Positions 33,960 through 42,590 of a stretch of 64,000 bases of DNA are shown here, one piece after another. Below the pieces are notes generated by a model. The model was given only the letters and a program-made list of their open reading frames with translations, did no database searches and was not told the origin of the DNA. Numbering within the stretch: the stretch's first letter is position 1; each line of letters begins with the position of its first letter. The position numbers and the translations under genes are program-made. The DNA is from Halieaceae bacterium UBA5044 (lineage in GTDB: Bacteria; Pseudomonadota; Gammaproteobacteria; Pseudomonadales; Halieaceae), in the NCBI GenBank assembly GCA_002416125.1, contig DIBU01000011.1, positions 95,535-159,534 of the forward strand, given 5' to 3'.

Positions 33960-34914
33960 CAGCTGCCTCATTCTCAAGGAACCATGTATAGGTTTCCTTT
34001 AATCCCTCTTCCAAGCCCATCGTTGAATGCCAGTCCAGCATTGCCAGCTTCGATACATCAAGCAGCTTCCGTGGGGTGCCGTCCGGTTTGCTGGTATCAA
34101 ACTCCAGCCGCCCCTTGAACCCCGTGACCCTGGCAATGGTCTCGGCCAGTTCGCGGATTGAGCAGTCTGTCCCCGTCCCCACGTTAATGTGGCTGAGTCT
34201 GGATTGTGTGTGCTGTTGGTAGCGCTCGATAGGAAGCTCCATGATGTGCAAGCAGGCACTGGCCATATCGTCGACGTAGAGGAACTCGCGCCGGGGCGTG
34301 CCGGTTCCCCAGACGCTGACGCTCTCCGCCCCGGTCTGTGCCGCTTCATGAAACCGTCGCATGAGGCCGGGAATAACATGACTATTTTCCGGGTGGAAGT
34401 TGTCGCCGACCCCATAGAGATTTGTCGGCATGACTGACCGGTAATCGCGTCCGTACTGGCGGTTGAAGCTTTCACAGAGCTTGATGCCTGCGATTTTGGC
34501 GATGGCGTAGGGCTCGTTGGTAGGTTCTAGTTCGCCGGTGAGCAAAGCATCCTCACGGATGGGTTGGGCGGCGTGCTTTGGGTAGATGCAGGAAGATCCC
34601 AGGAACAGCAGCTTTTGTACGTTTGTCCGGTGGGCGGCCTGTATCACATGCGTCTGGATGAGCAGGTTGTCACCCAGAAACTCGGCCGGGTAGCTGTTGT
34701 TGGCGTGTATGCCCCCGACCCGGGCGGCTGCCAGATACACCTGATCGATCGCGTGCCCGGAGAAGAAAGCCTCTACCTCGGTCTGTCGCGACAGATCCAG
34801 CTCGTCGTGGGATGCCGTGACCAGGGTGACGTCCTCACGTCTCTCAAGAAGTCGACAAATGGCAGAGCCAACCATTCCCTTGTGGCCGGCAACGTATATG
34901 GTCTTGTGAGGCAT
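33940..34914 (-). CDS. fcl: GDP-L-fucose synthase
   Basis: Fcl (WcaG) epimerises and reduces GDP-4-keto-6-deoxymannose to GDP-L-fucose with NADPH. The 324-aa short-chain dehydrogenase shows VAGHKGMVGSAICRLL at the N-terminus and the catalytic YAIAK in NEPYAIAKIAGIKLC. The start ATG shares a base with the gmd stop, so the pair is co-translated. The same two genes build GDP-fucose in colanic-acid clusters. Confidence 0.95.
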   Translation of the reverse strand: MPHKTIYVAGHKGMVGSAICRLLERREDVTLVTASHDELDLSRQTEVEAFFSGHAIDQVYLAAARVGGIHANNSYPAEFLGDNLLIQTHVIQAAHRTNVQKLLFLGSSCIYPKHAAQPIREDALLTGELEPTNEPYAIAKIAGIKLCESFNRQYGRDYRSVMPTNLYGVGDNFHPENSHVIPGLMRRFHEAAQTGAESVSVWGTGTPRREFLYVDDMASACLHIMELPIERYQQHTQSRLSHINVGTGTDCSIRELAETIARVTGFKGRLEFDTSKPDGTPRKLLDVSKLAMLDWHSTMGLEEGLKETYTWFLENEAAVMPLLP

Positions 34915-36035
34915 CAGTTTTCTACCGTGACTGACACGTCGTGGCCATGTTGCCTGAGGAATGCGTTTCGTTGCGCCACCTTGAGGTCCTCCTCGACCAT
35001 CTCTGCACACATTTGCCGCGCTGTAATTTCAGGCTCCCAGCCCAGTTCCCGCCGTGCACGTGTCGCATCCCCCTTCAGGCTGTCGACCTCTGCGGGTCGG
35101 AAGTAGCGCGGATCGACACGGACTACCACATCACCTACCCGCACCGCAGGCGCCTTGTTCCCGAGGATCTCTGCCACGATACCCCGCTCATCGAGGCCCT
35201 TGCCGTGGAATTCGAGTTTGATACCCAGTTCTTGGGCGCTCCAACGCACGAAGTCGCGTACAGAATGTTGCTTGCCAGTGGCGATAACAAAGTCTTTCGC
35301 CTCACTTTGCTGAAGCATCAGCCATTGCATGCGCACGTAATCCTTCGCATGACCCCAGTCACGCAGGGAATTCATGTTGCCCATGTACAGGCAGCTTTCG
35401 AGCCCCTGGGCGATGTTGGCGAGGCCGCGGGTGACTTTGCGGGTCACGAAGGTTTCACCGCGGCGGGGTGATTCGTGGTTGAACAGTATGCCGTTACAGG
35501 CGTACATGCCGTAGGCCTCACGGTAATTCACCGTGATCCAGTAGGCGTAGAGCTTGGCCACTGCATAGGGTGAGCGCGGATGAAAAGGAGTTGACTCGCG
35601 TTGCGGTGTTTCCTGGACAAGCCCATACAGTTCCGAGGTTGACGCCTGGTAAAAGCGCGTTTTGTGCTCCAGTCCGAGCAACCGAATGGCCTCCAGAATA
35701 CGTAAAGTGCCCATCGCATCAACATCGGCGGTATACTCGGGTGACTCGAAGCTGACCGCTACATGGCTCTGGGCGCCGAGGTTGTAGACCTCGTCTGGCT
35801 GCACGTGCTGGATGATGCGGGTGAGGCTTGAGGAATCGGTGAGATCGCCGTAGTGCAGGATGAACCGTTGGTTGTCCACGTGAGGATCTTGGTAAATATG
35901 ATCGACGCGCCGGGTGTTGAACGAGGAGGCGCGGCGTTTGATGCCGTGAACTTCGTAACCCTTATCCAGGAGCAACTCGGCCAGGTAGGAGCCGTCTTGG
36001 CCGGTGACGCCGGTGATGAGTGCTTTGGGTGCCAA
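34914..36035 (-). CDS. gmd: GDP-mannose 4,6-dehydratase
   Basis: Gmd converts GDP-mannose to GDP-4-keto-6-deoxymannose. The 373-aa product has the Rossmann motif GVTGQDGSYLAELLLDKGYE, the nucleotide-binding region IKRRASSFNTRRVDHIY, and catalytic YxxxK in SPYAVAKLYAYWI. No mannose-phosphate genes (manB, manC) were found in the window. It is divergent from the tyvelose genes across a 440-bp gap. Confidence 0.96.
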   Translation of the reverse strand: MAPKALITGVTGQDGSYLAELLLDKGYEVHGIKRRASSFNTRRVDHIYQDPHVDNQRFILHYGDLTDSSSLTRIIQHVQPDEVYNLGAQSHVAVSFESPEYTADVDAMGTLRILEAIRLLGLEHKTRFYQASTSELYGLVQETPQRESTPFHPRSPYAVAKLYAYWITVNYREAYGMYACNGILFNHESPRRGETFVTRKVTRGLANIAQGLESCLYMGNMNSLRDWGHAKDYVRMQWLMLQQSEAKDFVIATGKQHSVRDFVRWSAQELGIKLEFHGKGLDERGIVAEILGNKAPAVRVGDVVVRVDPRYFRPAEVDSLKGDATRARRELGWEPEITARQMCAEMVEEDLKVAQRNAFLRQHGHDVSVTVEN

Positions 36036-36475
36036 GATTGAACTCCTTGAATATATAGTTCGCTTCGATAGCGTTGAGTTAGTGGGCTTCTGACGACCGG
36101 AATTTCGGAAATCTCATCAGTCAGGTATTCTACGCACTCACCAGTGGAATAGAAGCGCCGGTAGAAGCAACGGTCGCAGAATCAAGATTTGATAACACAG
36201 TAGGTCTACGTTTGTATCTATCCTTATCTCTATCTATTTCTGAGAGTTGATTGAGGTCTCGTAGAATCAGTTCGATTGGTCGATTAGAATACACACGGTC
36301 AGCGGCTAAACAATCCGATAGGAACCAGCAGCTGTCTTATGTGACCAAGCAGAAACACGTAGTAAAATAGAGACTCAACCACAACCGCATAGGTATACTG
36401 GGCATCCACAACCTGGTCAGAATCGGGTGGGTCTATTGAATCAGGTTCTGAGTGGCAACCAGTAGAATCCAAACG
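36036..36475. other. 440-bp AT-richer gap between gmd and the tyvelose genes
   Basis: No gene is seen. Base composition drops compared with the flanking core genes. A TATACT word near 36393 and TAGTAAAAT near 36360 may be -10 elements for the rightward tyvelose operon, and leftward promoters for gmd should lie near 36050-36150. A clear JUMPstart/ops element was not found. Confidence 0.4.
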
Positions 36476-37459
36476 ATGCTCAAAGTGATGCTCGCCAACC
36501 AAATTCACTTCGACTGCCAGCCAGAGCAGAGGATTCTGGAGGCTGCCCGACATCACGGTATTATTCTGGAGCACAGTTGCCGGACTGGTAGATGTGGTGT
36601 CTGCAAGGCGGTGGTAGTAAGCGGCGAGACAACTGCACTGCAGCCGGAAGTCTCCCTCACGGAATCGCAGCTGGCAGAAGGCTACATTCTTACCTGCTGT
36701 CGAACCGCCACCACTTCGGTGCAGCTCGATATCGAAGACCTGGGAGCGCTTGGAAAGCTGCAGGTAAAAACGCTGCCTTGTCGCATCGACCACTTGCAGC
36801 CGTTGACCGACGACGTCCTGGAAGTGACTCTGCGCACCCCTCCGGCCATCCATCTCGGATATGTGCCGGGCCAGTACGTGGATATGATTGGCAAGGATGG
36901 CCTGCGCCGTAGCTATTCCATTGCCAACGCCCCGCGAAATGATGGAAAACTTACGCTACAGATCCGCAAGGTTCCCGATGGCGAAATGAGCCAATACTGG
37001 TTCTCTGAAGCCAAAACCAATGACCTGCTCCGTTTGGAGGGGCCATTGGGGACCTTCAGTCTGCGTAAAACGAACCTCAAGCAGATTATCCTGCTGGCGA
37101 CAGGTACTGGCATAGCGCCCATCAAGTCGCTGCTTGAGCAGTTGTCGGCAGCCGCGCGACCCGGGTTTAGCCGGATTCACCTGTACTGGGGTGGGCGAAC
37201 GGAGCAGGATATTTACTGGCAGCCCAAGTTTCCCAACTTACCCTTAGAGTTCACCTCTGTCCTATCGCGCAGCCCAGAGTGGTCAGGGCGCAAAGGTTAC
37301 GTGCAACACGCCGTCCTCGAGGATCGACTTAACTTGCCCGATGCAGTGGTCTACGCCTGCGGTTCAGAGGCAATGATTCATAGCGCGCATGACGAACTTG
37401 TCGCGGAGGGGCTCAGTGGCAAGAATTTTTTCTCTGATGCCTTCGTGAGCTCAAATTGA
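36476..37459 (+). CDS. ddhD: CDP-6-deoxy-delta-3,4-glucoseen reductase
   Basis: This flavin/iron-sulfur reductase passes electrons from NADH to the RfbH intermediate during C3 deoxygenation of CDP-hexose. The N-terminal [2Fe-2S] ferredoxin domain has C-x4-C-x2-C in HSCRTGRCGVCKAVV (about residues 34-48), with further cysteines in ILTCCRT. The FAD motif RSYSIANAP and NAD motif LLATGTGIAPIKSLL follow. ATG 36476 gives 327 aa (Yersinia and Salmonella homologues about 330). It heads an operon with the cytidylyltransferase 19 bp downstream. Also known as ascD/rfbI. Confidence 0.93.
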   Translation: MLKVMLANQIHFDCQPEQRILEAARHHGIILEHSCRTGRCGVCKAVVVSGETTALQPEVSLTESQLAEGYILTCCRTATTSVQLDIEDLGALGKLQVKTLPCRIDHLQPLTDDVLEVTLRTPPAIHLGYVPGQYVDMIGKDGLRRSYSIANAPRNDGKLTLQIRKVPDGEMSQYWFSEAKTNDLLRLEGPLGTFSLRKTNLKQIILLATGTGIAPIKSLLEQLSAAARPGFSRIHLYWGGRTEQDIYWQPKFPNLPLEFTSVLSRSPEWSGRKGYVQHAVLEDRLNLPDAVVYACGSEAMIHSAHDELVAEGLSGKNFFSDAFVSSN

Positions 37460-37478
37460 GGTCAGAACAGGAGTAAGG

Positions 37479-38252
37479 ATGAAAGCGGTTATACTGGCTG
37501 GCGGGCTGGGCACAAGGCTCAGCGAAGAAACCAGCACCCGCCCCAAGCCGATGGTTGAAATTGGCGGCAAGCCTATTCTCTGGCACATCATGAAGATGTA
37601 CTCAGCGCACGGAATCAACGATTTTGTGATCTGCTGCGGCTACAAGGGCTACCTTATAAAGGAGTACTTCGCCAACTACTTCCTGCATATGTCCGATGTC
37701 ACCTTCAACATGCGTGACAACACGATGGAGGTGCACGACAAACGCGCCGAGCCCTGGAGTGTGACGCTTGTGGACACAGGCGAGCACTCCATGACCGGCG
37801 GTCGATTGCGGCGGGTTGCCAGCTATGTCAGGGATGAGGAAGCCTTCTGCTTCACATATGGTGACGGGGTAGGCGACATAGACATCTCGGAATCGGTGCG
37901 CTTTCATAAAGCCCACGGGAAAGCCGCAACCTTGACCGCCACTTATCCGCCAGGTCGTTTTGGCTCACTGGATATACGAAACAAGCAGGTGATGAACTTC
38001 AAGGAAAAGCCGAAAGGTGATGGCGGCATGATAAACGGCGGCTTTTTCGTGCTTTCACCTAAAGTGCTTGATTTCCTCGCTAGCGACCTGACTATGTGGG
38101 AAGACGCGCCGTTGATGCAGTTGGCGGAAGCGGGCGAACTTATGGCCTATGAGCATCAGAGTTTCTGGCAGCCCATGGATACGCTGCGGGACAAGGTCTT
38201 GCTGGAGCAATTATGGGAAAGTGGCAAGGCCCCCTGGAAGGTGTGGGGCTAG
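37479..38252 (+). CDS. rfbF: Glucose-1-phosphate cytidylyltransferase
   Basis: RfbF (DdhA) makes CDP-glucose from CTP and glucose-1-phosphate, the entry to 3,6-dideoxyhexoses. The 257-aa nucleotidyltransferase opens MKAVILAGGLGTRLSEETST, with the signature GGxGTRLxEET. PKPMVEIGGKPILWHIMKMY and FTYGDGVGDIDI are also typical. The length equals that of Salmonella RfbF (257). Confidence 0.96.
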   Translation: MKAVILAGGLGTRLSEETSTRPKPMVEIGGKPILWHIMKMYSAHGINDFVICCGYKGYLIKEYFANYFLHMSDVTFNMRDNTMEVHDKRAEPWSVTLVDTGEHSMTGGRLRRVASYVRDEEAFCFTYGDGVGDIDISESVRFHKAHGKAATLTATYPPGRFGSLDIRNKQVMNFKEKPKGDGGMINGGFFVLSPKVLDFLASDLTMWEDAPLMQLAEAGELMAYEHQSFWQPMDTLRDKVLLEQLWESGKAPWKVWG

Positions 38253-38256
38253 TTCG

Positions 38257-39324
38257 ATGAGCGCAAATGTTAATCCAGATTTCTGGCAGGGCAAGAAGGT
38301 ATTTCTGACCGGGCATACGGGCTTCAAGGGCAGCTGGATGACGCTTTGGCTTAAGAGTATGGATGCCAAGGTCAAAGGCTTTGCCCTCGAGCCGCCGACC
38401 AGTCCAGCGCTGTTTCTGGAGGCCAGAGTTGCCGAGGGAATAGAGTCGGAGATCAGAGACATTCGCGATCTGGACGCCGTTACGAGCAGCATGACCGAGT
38501 TTGACCCGGATATTCTGATTCACATGGCCGCTCAGCCGCTGGTACGGCTTTCGTACCGCGAGCCAGTGGAGACCTACGCTACCAACGTCATGGGGACCGT
38601 GCACGTGCTGGAGGCCGCACGCCAGTGCAAGAGCCTGAAAGCGATCGTCAACGTAACAACAGACAAATGTTACGCGAACCGCGAGTGGGTCTGGGGCTAT
38701 CGCGAATACGAGCCCATGGGTGGCCATGACCCCTACAGCAGCAGCAAAGGCTGTTCGGAGCTGGTGACCGCGGCCTACCGCAGCTCTTTTTTCGACAGCC
38801 CAGAAACGGCTTGGCTGGCCTCAGCGCGGGCAGGTAACGTGATTGGCGGGGGTGATTGGGCCGATGACAGGTTGATTCCAGACATCCTACGGGCGTTCGA
38901 GAAGAAGCAGCCGGTGATAATCCGCAACCCGCAGGGCGCCCGCCCATGGCAGCATATACTAGAACCTTTGAGTGGCTACCTGCTTCTAGCTGAAAAGCTA
39001 TCTACCGAAGGTGCGGAATACGCGCAAGGTTGGAACTTCGGGCCGCGAGATGAAGATGTTCGCGCTGTAGAGTGGATATTGAACTACATGGTCTCAGTCT
39101 GGGGCGAAGGAGCGAGCTGGCATTTGGACCGGAGTTCATTGCCTCATGAAGCACAGCTGCTGAAACTGGATATCTCCAAAGCCGCCGGCAAACTACATTG
39201 GCAGCCGCGCTGGCCTTTGGAGCAGGCGCTTTTGTCCATTGTGGACTGGCAACGATGCTGGTTGGGCAAGGGCGATATCCAGCAAAAGACCCTCGACCAA
39301 ATAACGCAGTATCAAGCCAGTTGA
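38257..39324 (+). CDS. rfbG: CDP-glucose 4,6-dehydratase
   Basis: RfbG (DdhB) dehydrates CDP-glucose to CDP-4-keto-6-deoxyglucose with tightly bound NAD. The 355-aa protein shows VFLTGHTGFKGSWMTLWLKS, the block TNVMGTVHVLEAARQC and the catalytic DPYSSSKGCSELVT. The start ATG 38257 lies 4 bp after rfbF. Salmonella RfbG is 359 aa. Confidence 0.96.
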   Translation: MSANVNPDFWQGKKVFLTGHTGFKGSWMTLWLKSMDAKVKGFALEPPTSPALFLEARVAEGIESEIRDIRDLDAVTSSMTEFDPDILIHMAAQPLVRLSYREPVETYATNVMGTVHVLEAARQCKSLKAIVNVTTDKCYANREWVWGYREYEPMGGHDPYSSSKGCSELVTAAYRSSFFDSPETAWLASARAGNVIGGGDWADDRLIPDILRAFEKKQPVIIRNPQGARPWQHILEPLSGYLLLAEKLSTEGAEYAQGWNFGPRDEDVRAVEWILNYMVSVWGEGASWHLDRSSLPHEAQLLKLDISKAAGKLHWQPRWPLEQALLSIVDWQRCWLGKGDIQQKTLDQITQYQAS

Positions 39325-39361
39325 CCCTGAAACTCACCGAGATAATCTGCAAAGGCACTTC

Positions 39362-40675
39362 ATGACTCCAGAAGCACTCCGACAGGAGATCGGCAGACTG
39401 GTTGAACAGTACGCCGACACAGCGTTGGCCCCCAAAGCGTTTAGCCCAGGTGAAACCGTCATTCCACCATCTGGCAAGATTATTGGTGTGCGCGAGCTGC
39501 AACTAATGGTGGAAGCGTCGCTGGACGGATGGCTGACTACAGGCCGTTTCAACGCCGAATTTGAGAGGAAACTGGCGGAATTCATTGGTGTCGACCACCT
39601 GATCACCGTAAATTCCGGCTCTTCCGCCAACCTGGTTGCCTTCAGCGCATTAACGTCACCAAACCTGGGGGACCGCGCCATCAAAAAGGGGGATGAGGTC
39701 ATTGGCGTGGCTGCGGGCTTCCCAACTACTGTCAACCCGATTGTGCAGTTCGGAGCCGTGCCAGTATTTGTTGATGTTGATACTAAGACCCACAATATCA
39801 ATGCCGACTTGATTGAGGCGGCGATTACGCCCAAAACCAAGGCCATTATGCTGGCACACACGCTGGGGAACCCGTTCAACCTCGCCAAGGTTAAGTCCCT
39901 CTGTGAGAAGCACCAGCTCTGGCTGGTAGAGGACTGCTGCGACGCGCTGGGCGCCACATACGATGGCAGAATGGTCGGTACCTGGGGTGACATTGGTACG
40001 CTGAGTTTCTACCCGGCGCACCACATCACCATGGGGGAGGGTGGCGCAGTATTCACCAACAACCCAACACTGAAGGTGATCGCTGAGTCCTTCCGTGACT
40101 GGGGCCGGGACTGCTACTGCGCACCTGGCTGCGATGACACCTGCGGTAAACGCTTTGGCCAGCAGTTCGGCACTTTGCCGCACGGCTATGACCACAAGTA
40201 TGTTTATGCCCACATTGGCTACAACTTGAAAATTACGGACATGCAGGCTGCTTGCGGGCTAGCCCAGCTGGAACGCGCCTCCGAATTCATAGCTACGCGC
40301 AAGCGTAACTTCGCGCTGCTTAAGGAGCGGCTTGCCAGCCTTAACGAATATCTGGAAGTCGCCGAAGCAACACCCAACAGCGACCCCTCCTGGTTTGGCT
40401 TTCCGGTGACCCTCAAAGAGTCCAGCGGGGTAAGGCGCCTTGACCTGCTTAAATACCTTGGCCAATACAAGATTGGCGCTCGCCTTCTGTTTGCCGGTAA
40501 CCTTACCCGACAGCCCTACTTCAAGGATGTTGAGTATCGTGTGGTTGGCGAATTGACCAACACCGACCGTACCATGAACCAGACGTTCTGGTTGGGCGTT
40601 CAGCCTTCGCTTTCTGCCGAGCATTTCGACTTCATCGGAGAAAAGATGGAGGAGCTTTTCGGAATCAACTTCTAG
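39362..40675 (+). CDS. rfbH: CDP-4-keto-6-deoxy-D-glucose-3-dehydratase
   Basis: RfbH (DdhC, E1) is a PMP-dependent, iron-sulfur enzyme that removes the C3 hydroxyl. Two diagnostic features are visible in the 437-aa product. The usual PLP lysine is replaced by histidine at residue 220 (SFYPAHHITMGEGGA). The [2Fe-2S] cysteines lie in DCYCAPGCDDTCG at 251, 253, 257 and 261. It works with the reductase encoded at 36476. Length equals that of Yersinia and Salmonella E1 (437). Confidence 0.97.
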   Translation: MTPEALRQEIGRLVEQYADTALAPKAFSPGETVIPPSGKIIGVRELQLMVEASLDGWLTTGRFNAEFERKLAEFIGVDHLITVNSGSSANLVAFSALTSPNLGDRAIKKGDEVIGVAAGFPTTVNPIVQFGAVPVFVDVDTKTHNINADLIEAAITPKTKAIMLAHTLGNPFNLAKVKSLCEKHQLWLVEDCCDALGATYDGRMVGTWGDIGTLSFYPAHHITMGEGGAVFTNNPTLKVIAESFRDWGRDCYCAPGCDDTCGKRFGQQFGTLPHGYDHKYVYAHIGYNLKITDMQAACGLAQLERASEFIATRKRNFALLKERLASLNEYLEVAEATPNSDPSWFGFPVTLKESSGVRRLDLLKYLGQYKIGARLLFAGNLTRQPYFKDVEYRVVGELTNTDRTMNQTFWLGVQPSLSAEHFDFIGEKMEELFGINF

Positions 40676-40692
40676 AGCGGGCGATACTTGCT

Positions 40693-41574
40693 TTGAATAT
40701 TCTGTTGACTGGCGCAAGTGGCTTTTTGGGAAGCGCTCTTGCTCTCCATTGGCTCAAGGCCGGCCATCAGGTGGCGCTGCTACTAAGGCCCGGTTCGCAG
40801 TTGCACCGCCTGAGCGGTCTGGATCCCTCGTTCAATATCGGCCGCTATACTACTGATGCTGAAGTTTATGCCTTTATCAAAAAGACCCAGCCAGAAATAG
40901 TTGTACATACTGCGTGCTCCTACGGCCGACAGGGCGAAACTAACCTACAGGTTTTTGATACCAATTTGCGGTTTGGAGTTGTCATTACACAGGCTCTCCA
41001 GCAAAGCACACTGCCCGTCACCTTTATCAATACTGGCAGCGCCTTGGCCCCTGAGGTAAGCGTTTATGCGCTTAGTAAACATCAGTTTGCAGGCTGGGGC
41101 CGTATGCTCCCGCTCCAATCGGGCGGTCAGTTAAAGTTTGTCAATGTGCTACTCCAACACATGTATGGCCCGAATGATGATGCGTCTAAGTTCACCACGC
41201 ATGTGCTGAACGCATGCCAGCGCAACGATCCTTTGCTCAAGTTAACCGCAGGTGAGCAAGCGCGTGACCTGATCTACATTGACGATGTCGTTCACGCCTA
41301 TGATACATTGTTGAAGAAACGCCACCAGTTGGATGCGACGCAAGACATAGATGTGGGCTCTGGGGTGGCAACCACTATCCGGGAGTTTGTCGAAACAGCG
41401 CATCGACTGACGGCATCACAGACCGAATTGCATTTTGGTGCATTACCGTATCGCCCAAATGAAGTGATGCATTGCCAGGCCAATACCGATCGCATCAGAC
41501 AACTTGGCTGGCAACCAGCCTTTGACCTGGAAGCAGGCCTCCAAAAGACTATCGAGCTGGAATTTAACACGTGA
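40693..41574 (+). CDS. prt: CDP-paratose synthase
   Basis: Prt (RfbS) reduces the 4-keto group of CDP-3,6-dideoxyhexulose to CDP-paratose. The 293-aa short-chain dehydrogenase starts at TTG (MNILLTGASGFLGSALAL). It shares blocks with Salmonella Typhi RfbS: HTACSYGRQGET, FINTGSALAPEVSVYALSKH with catalytic YALSK, and ARDLIYIDDVVHAYD. A CDP-abequose synthase is the main alternative, but the 2-epimerase gene next to it, which needs CDP-paratose, argues for Prt. Confidence 0.85.
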   Translation: MNILLTGASGFLGSALALHWLKAGHQVALLLRPGSQLHRLSGLDPSFNIGRYTTDAEVYAFIKKTQPEIVVHTACSYGRQGETNLQVFDTNLRFGVVITQALQQSTLPVTFINTGSALAPEVSVYALSKHQFAGWGRMLPLQSGGQLKFVNVLLQHMYGPNDDASKFTTHVLNACQRNDPLLKLTAGEQARDLIYIDDVVHAYDTLLKKRHQLDATQDIDVGSGVATTIREFVETAHRLTASQTELHFGALPYRPNEVMHCQANTDRIRQLGWQPAFDLEAGLQKTIELEFNT

Positions 41575-42590
41575 AACTACTGATTACCGGCGGTTGCGGA
41601 TTCCTGGGCAGTAATCTGGCATCGGACGCCCTCGCCCGAGGCGACGAACTGGTGGTTTTCGATAATCTCTCCAGAAACGGCTCGCGCGACAACCTAGCCT
41701 GGCTGCAAGGACAGGGGAAATTCTCCCTCAAGCACGGCGACATCCGCAACCAGAATGACATCACCCGCGTTATCCAAACGTTCAAGCCAGATACCATTTT
41801 CCATCTTGCTGGCCAGGTGGCGATGACCACCTCAATCGCCAATCCGCGAATGGACTTCGAAGTGAATGCGCTGGGTACGCACAATCTTCTGGAAGCGGTG
41901 CGCCAGCATGCACCACAGGCTATCGTGGTGTACTCTTCGACCAACAAGGTCTATGGTGATTTGGAGCAATATAATTATCAGGAAACTGAAACGCGCTACC
42001 AATGTGTGGAGCACCCCAACGGTTTTGACGAGCAGACACAGCTGGATTTTCATTCGCCCTACGGTTGTTCCAAGGGTTCTGCTGACCAGTACATGCTGGA
42101 CTACGCGCGTATCTTTGGCCTGAAGACCGTCGTGTTCCGCCACTCGTCGATGTACGGCGGCAGGCAATTCGCTACCTATGATCAGGGCTGGGTAGGCTGG
42201 TTTTGCCAGAAGGCCGTTGAAACGCGAGCAGGCAAGGTAACAGAGCCTTTCACCATTTCGGGCACAGGTAAGCAGGTACGCGACGTACTCCATGCGGACG
42301 ATATGAAGCAGCTATATATGGCCGCGGTCGCCCATATCGAACAGGCCAGGGGTCAGGCTTTTAATATCGGTGGCGGCATCCGAAACAGCCTTTCGCTGCT
42401 GGAGCTTTTCTCAGTCCTTGAACAACTACAGGAGATCGAGCTGGAGTTCACCCGGCTTCCCGTTCGCAAGAGCGACCAGCGCGTCTTCGTCGCGGATATT
42501 GCTAAGGCCAGACAACTGCTGGAATGGGAGCCACTGGTCTCTGCTCAGAAAGGTGTGGCGCGCATGGTTGAATGGGTGGGCACTGCCTGA
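41571..42590 (+). CDS. tyv: CDP-paratose 2-epimerase (CDP-tyvelose synthesis)
   Basis: Tyv (RfbE) inverts C2 of CDP-paratose to give CDP-tyvelose, using bound NAD. The 339-aa product looks very similar to the Salmonella Typhi enzyme along its whole length: MKLLITGGCGFLGSNLAS, HLAGQVAMTTSI, STNKVYGDLEQY, LDFHSPYGCSKG with catalytic YGCSK, and YDQGWVGWFCQKAVE. The start is GTG, overlapping prt by 4 bp. This gene makes tyvelose, not paratose, the expected end product. Confidence 0.95.
   Translation: MKLLITGGCGFLGSNLASDALARGDELVVFDNLSRNGSRDNLAWLQGQGKFSLKHGDIRNQNDITRVIQTFKPDTIFHLAGQVAMTTSIANPRMDFEVNALGTHNLLEAVRQHAPQAIVVYSSTNKVYGDLEQYNYQETETRYQCVEHPNGFDEQTQLDFHSPYGCSKGSADQYMLDYARIFGLKTVVFRHSSMYGGRQFATYDQGWVGWFCQKAVETRAGKVTEPFTISGTGKQVRDVLHADDMKQLYMAAVAHIEQARGQAFNIGGGIRNSLSLLELFSVLEQLQEIELEFTRLPVRKSDQRVFVADIAKARQLLEWEPLVSAQKGVARMVEWVGTA

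Noticed and set aside
36036..36475. JUMPstart/ops element before the polysaccharide operon
   Set aside because: Only a GCCGGTAG-like word was found near 36152; it lacks the full ops consensus and proper placement.
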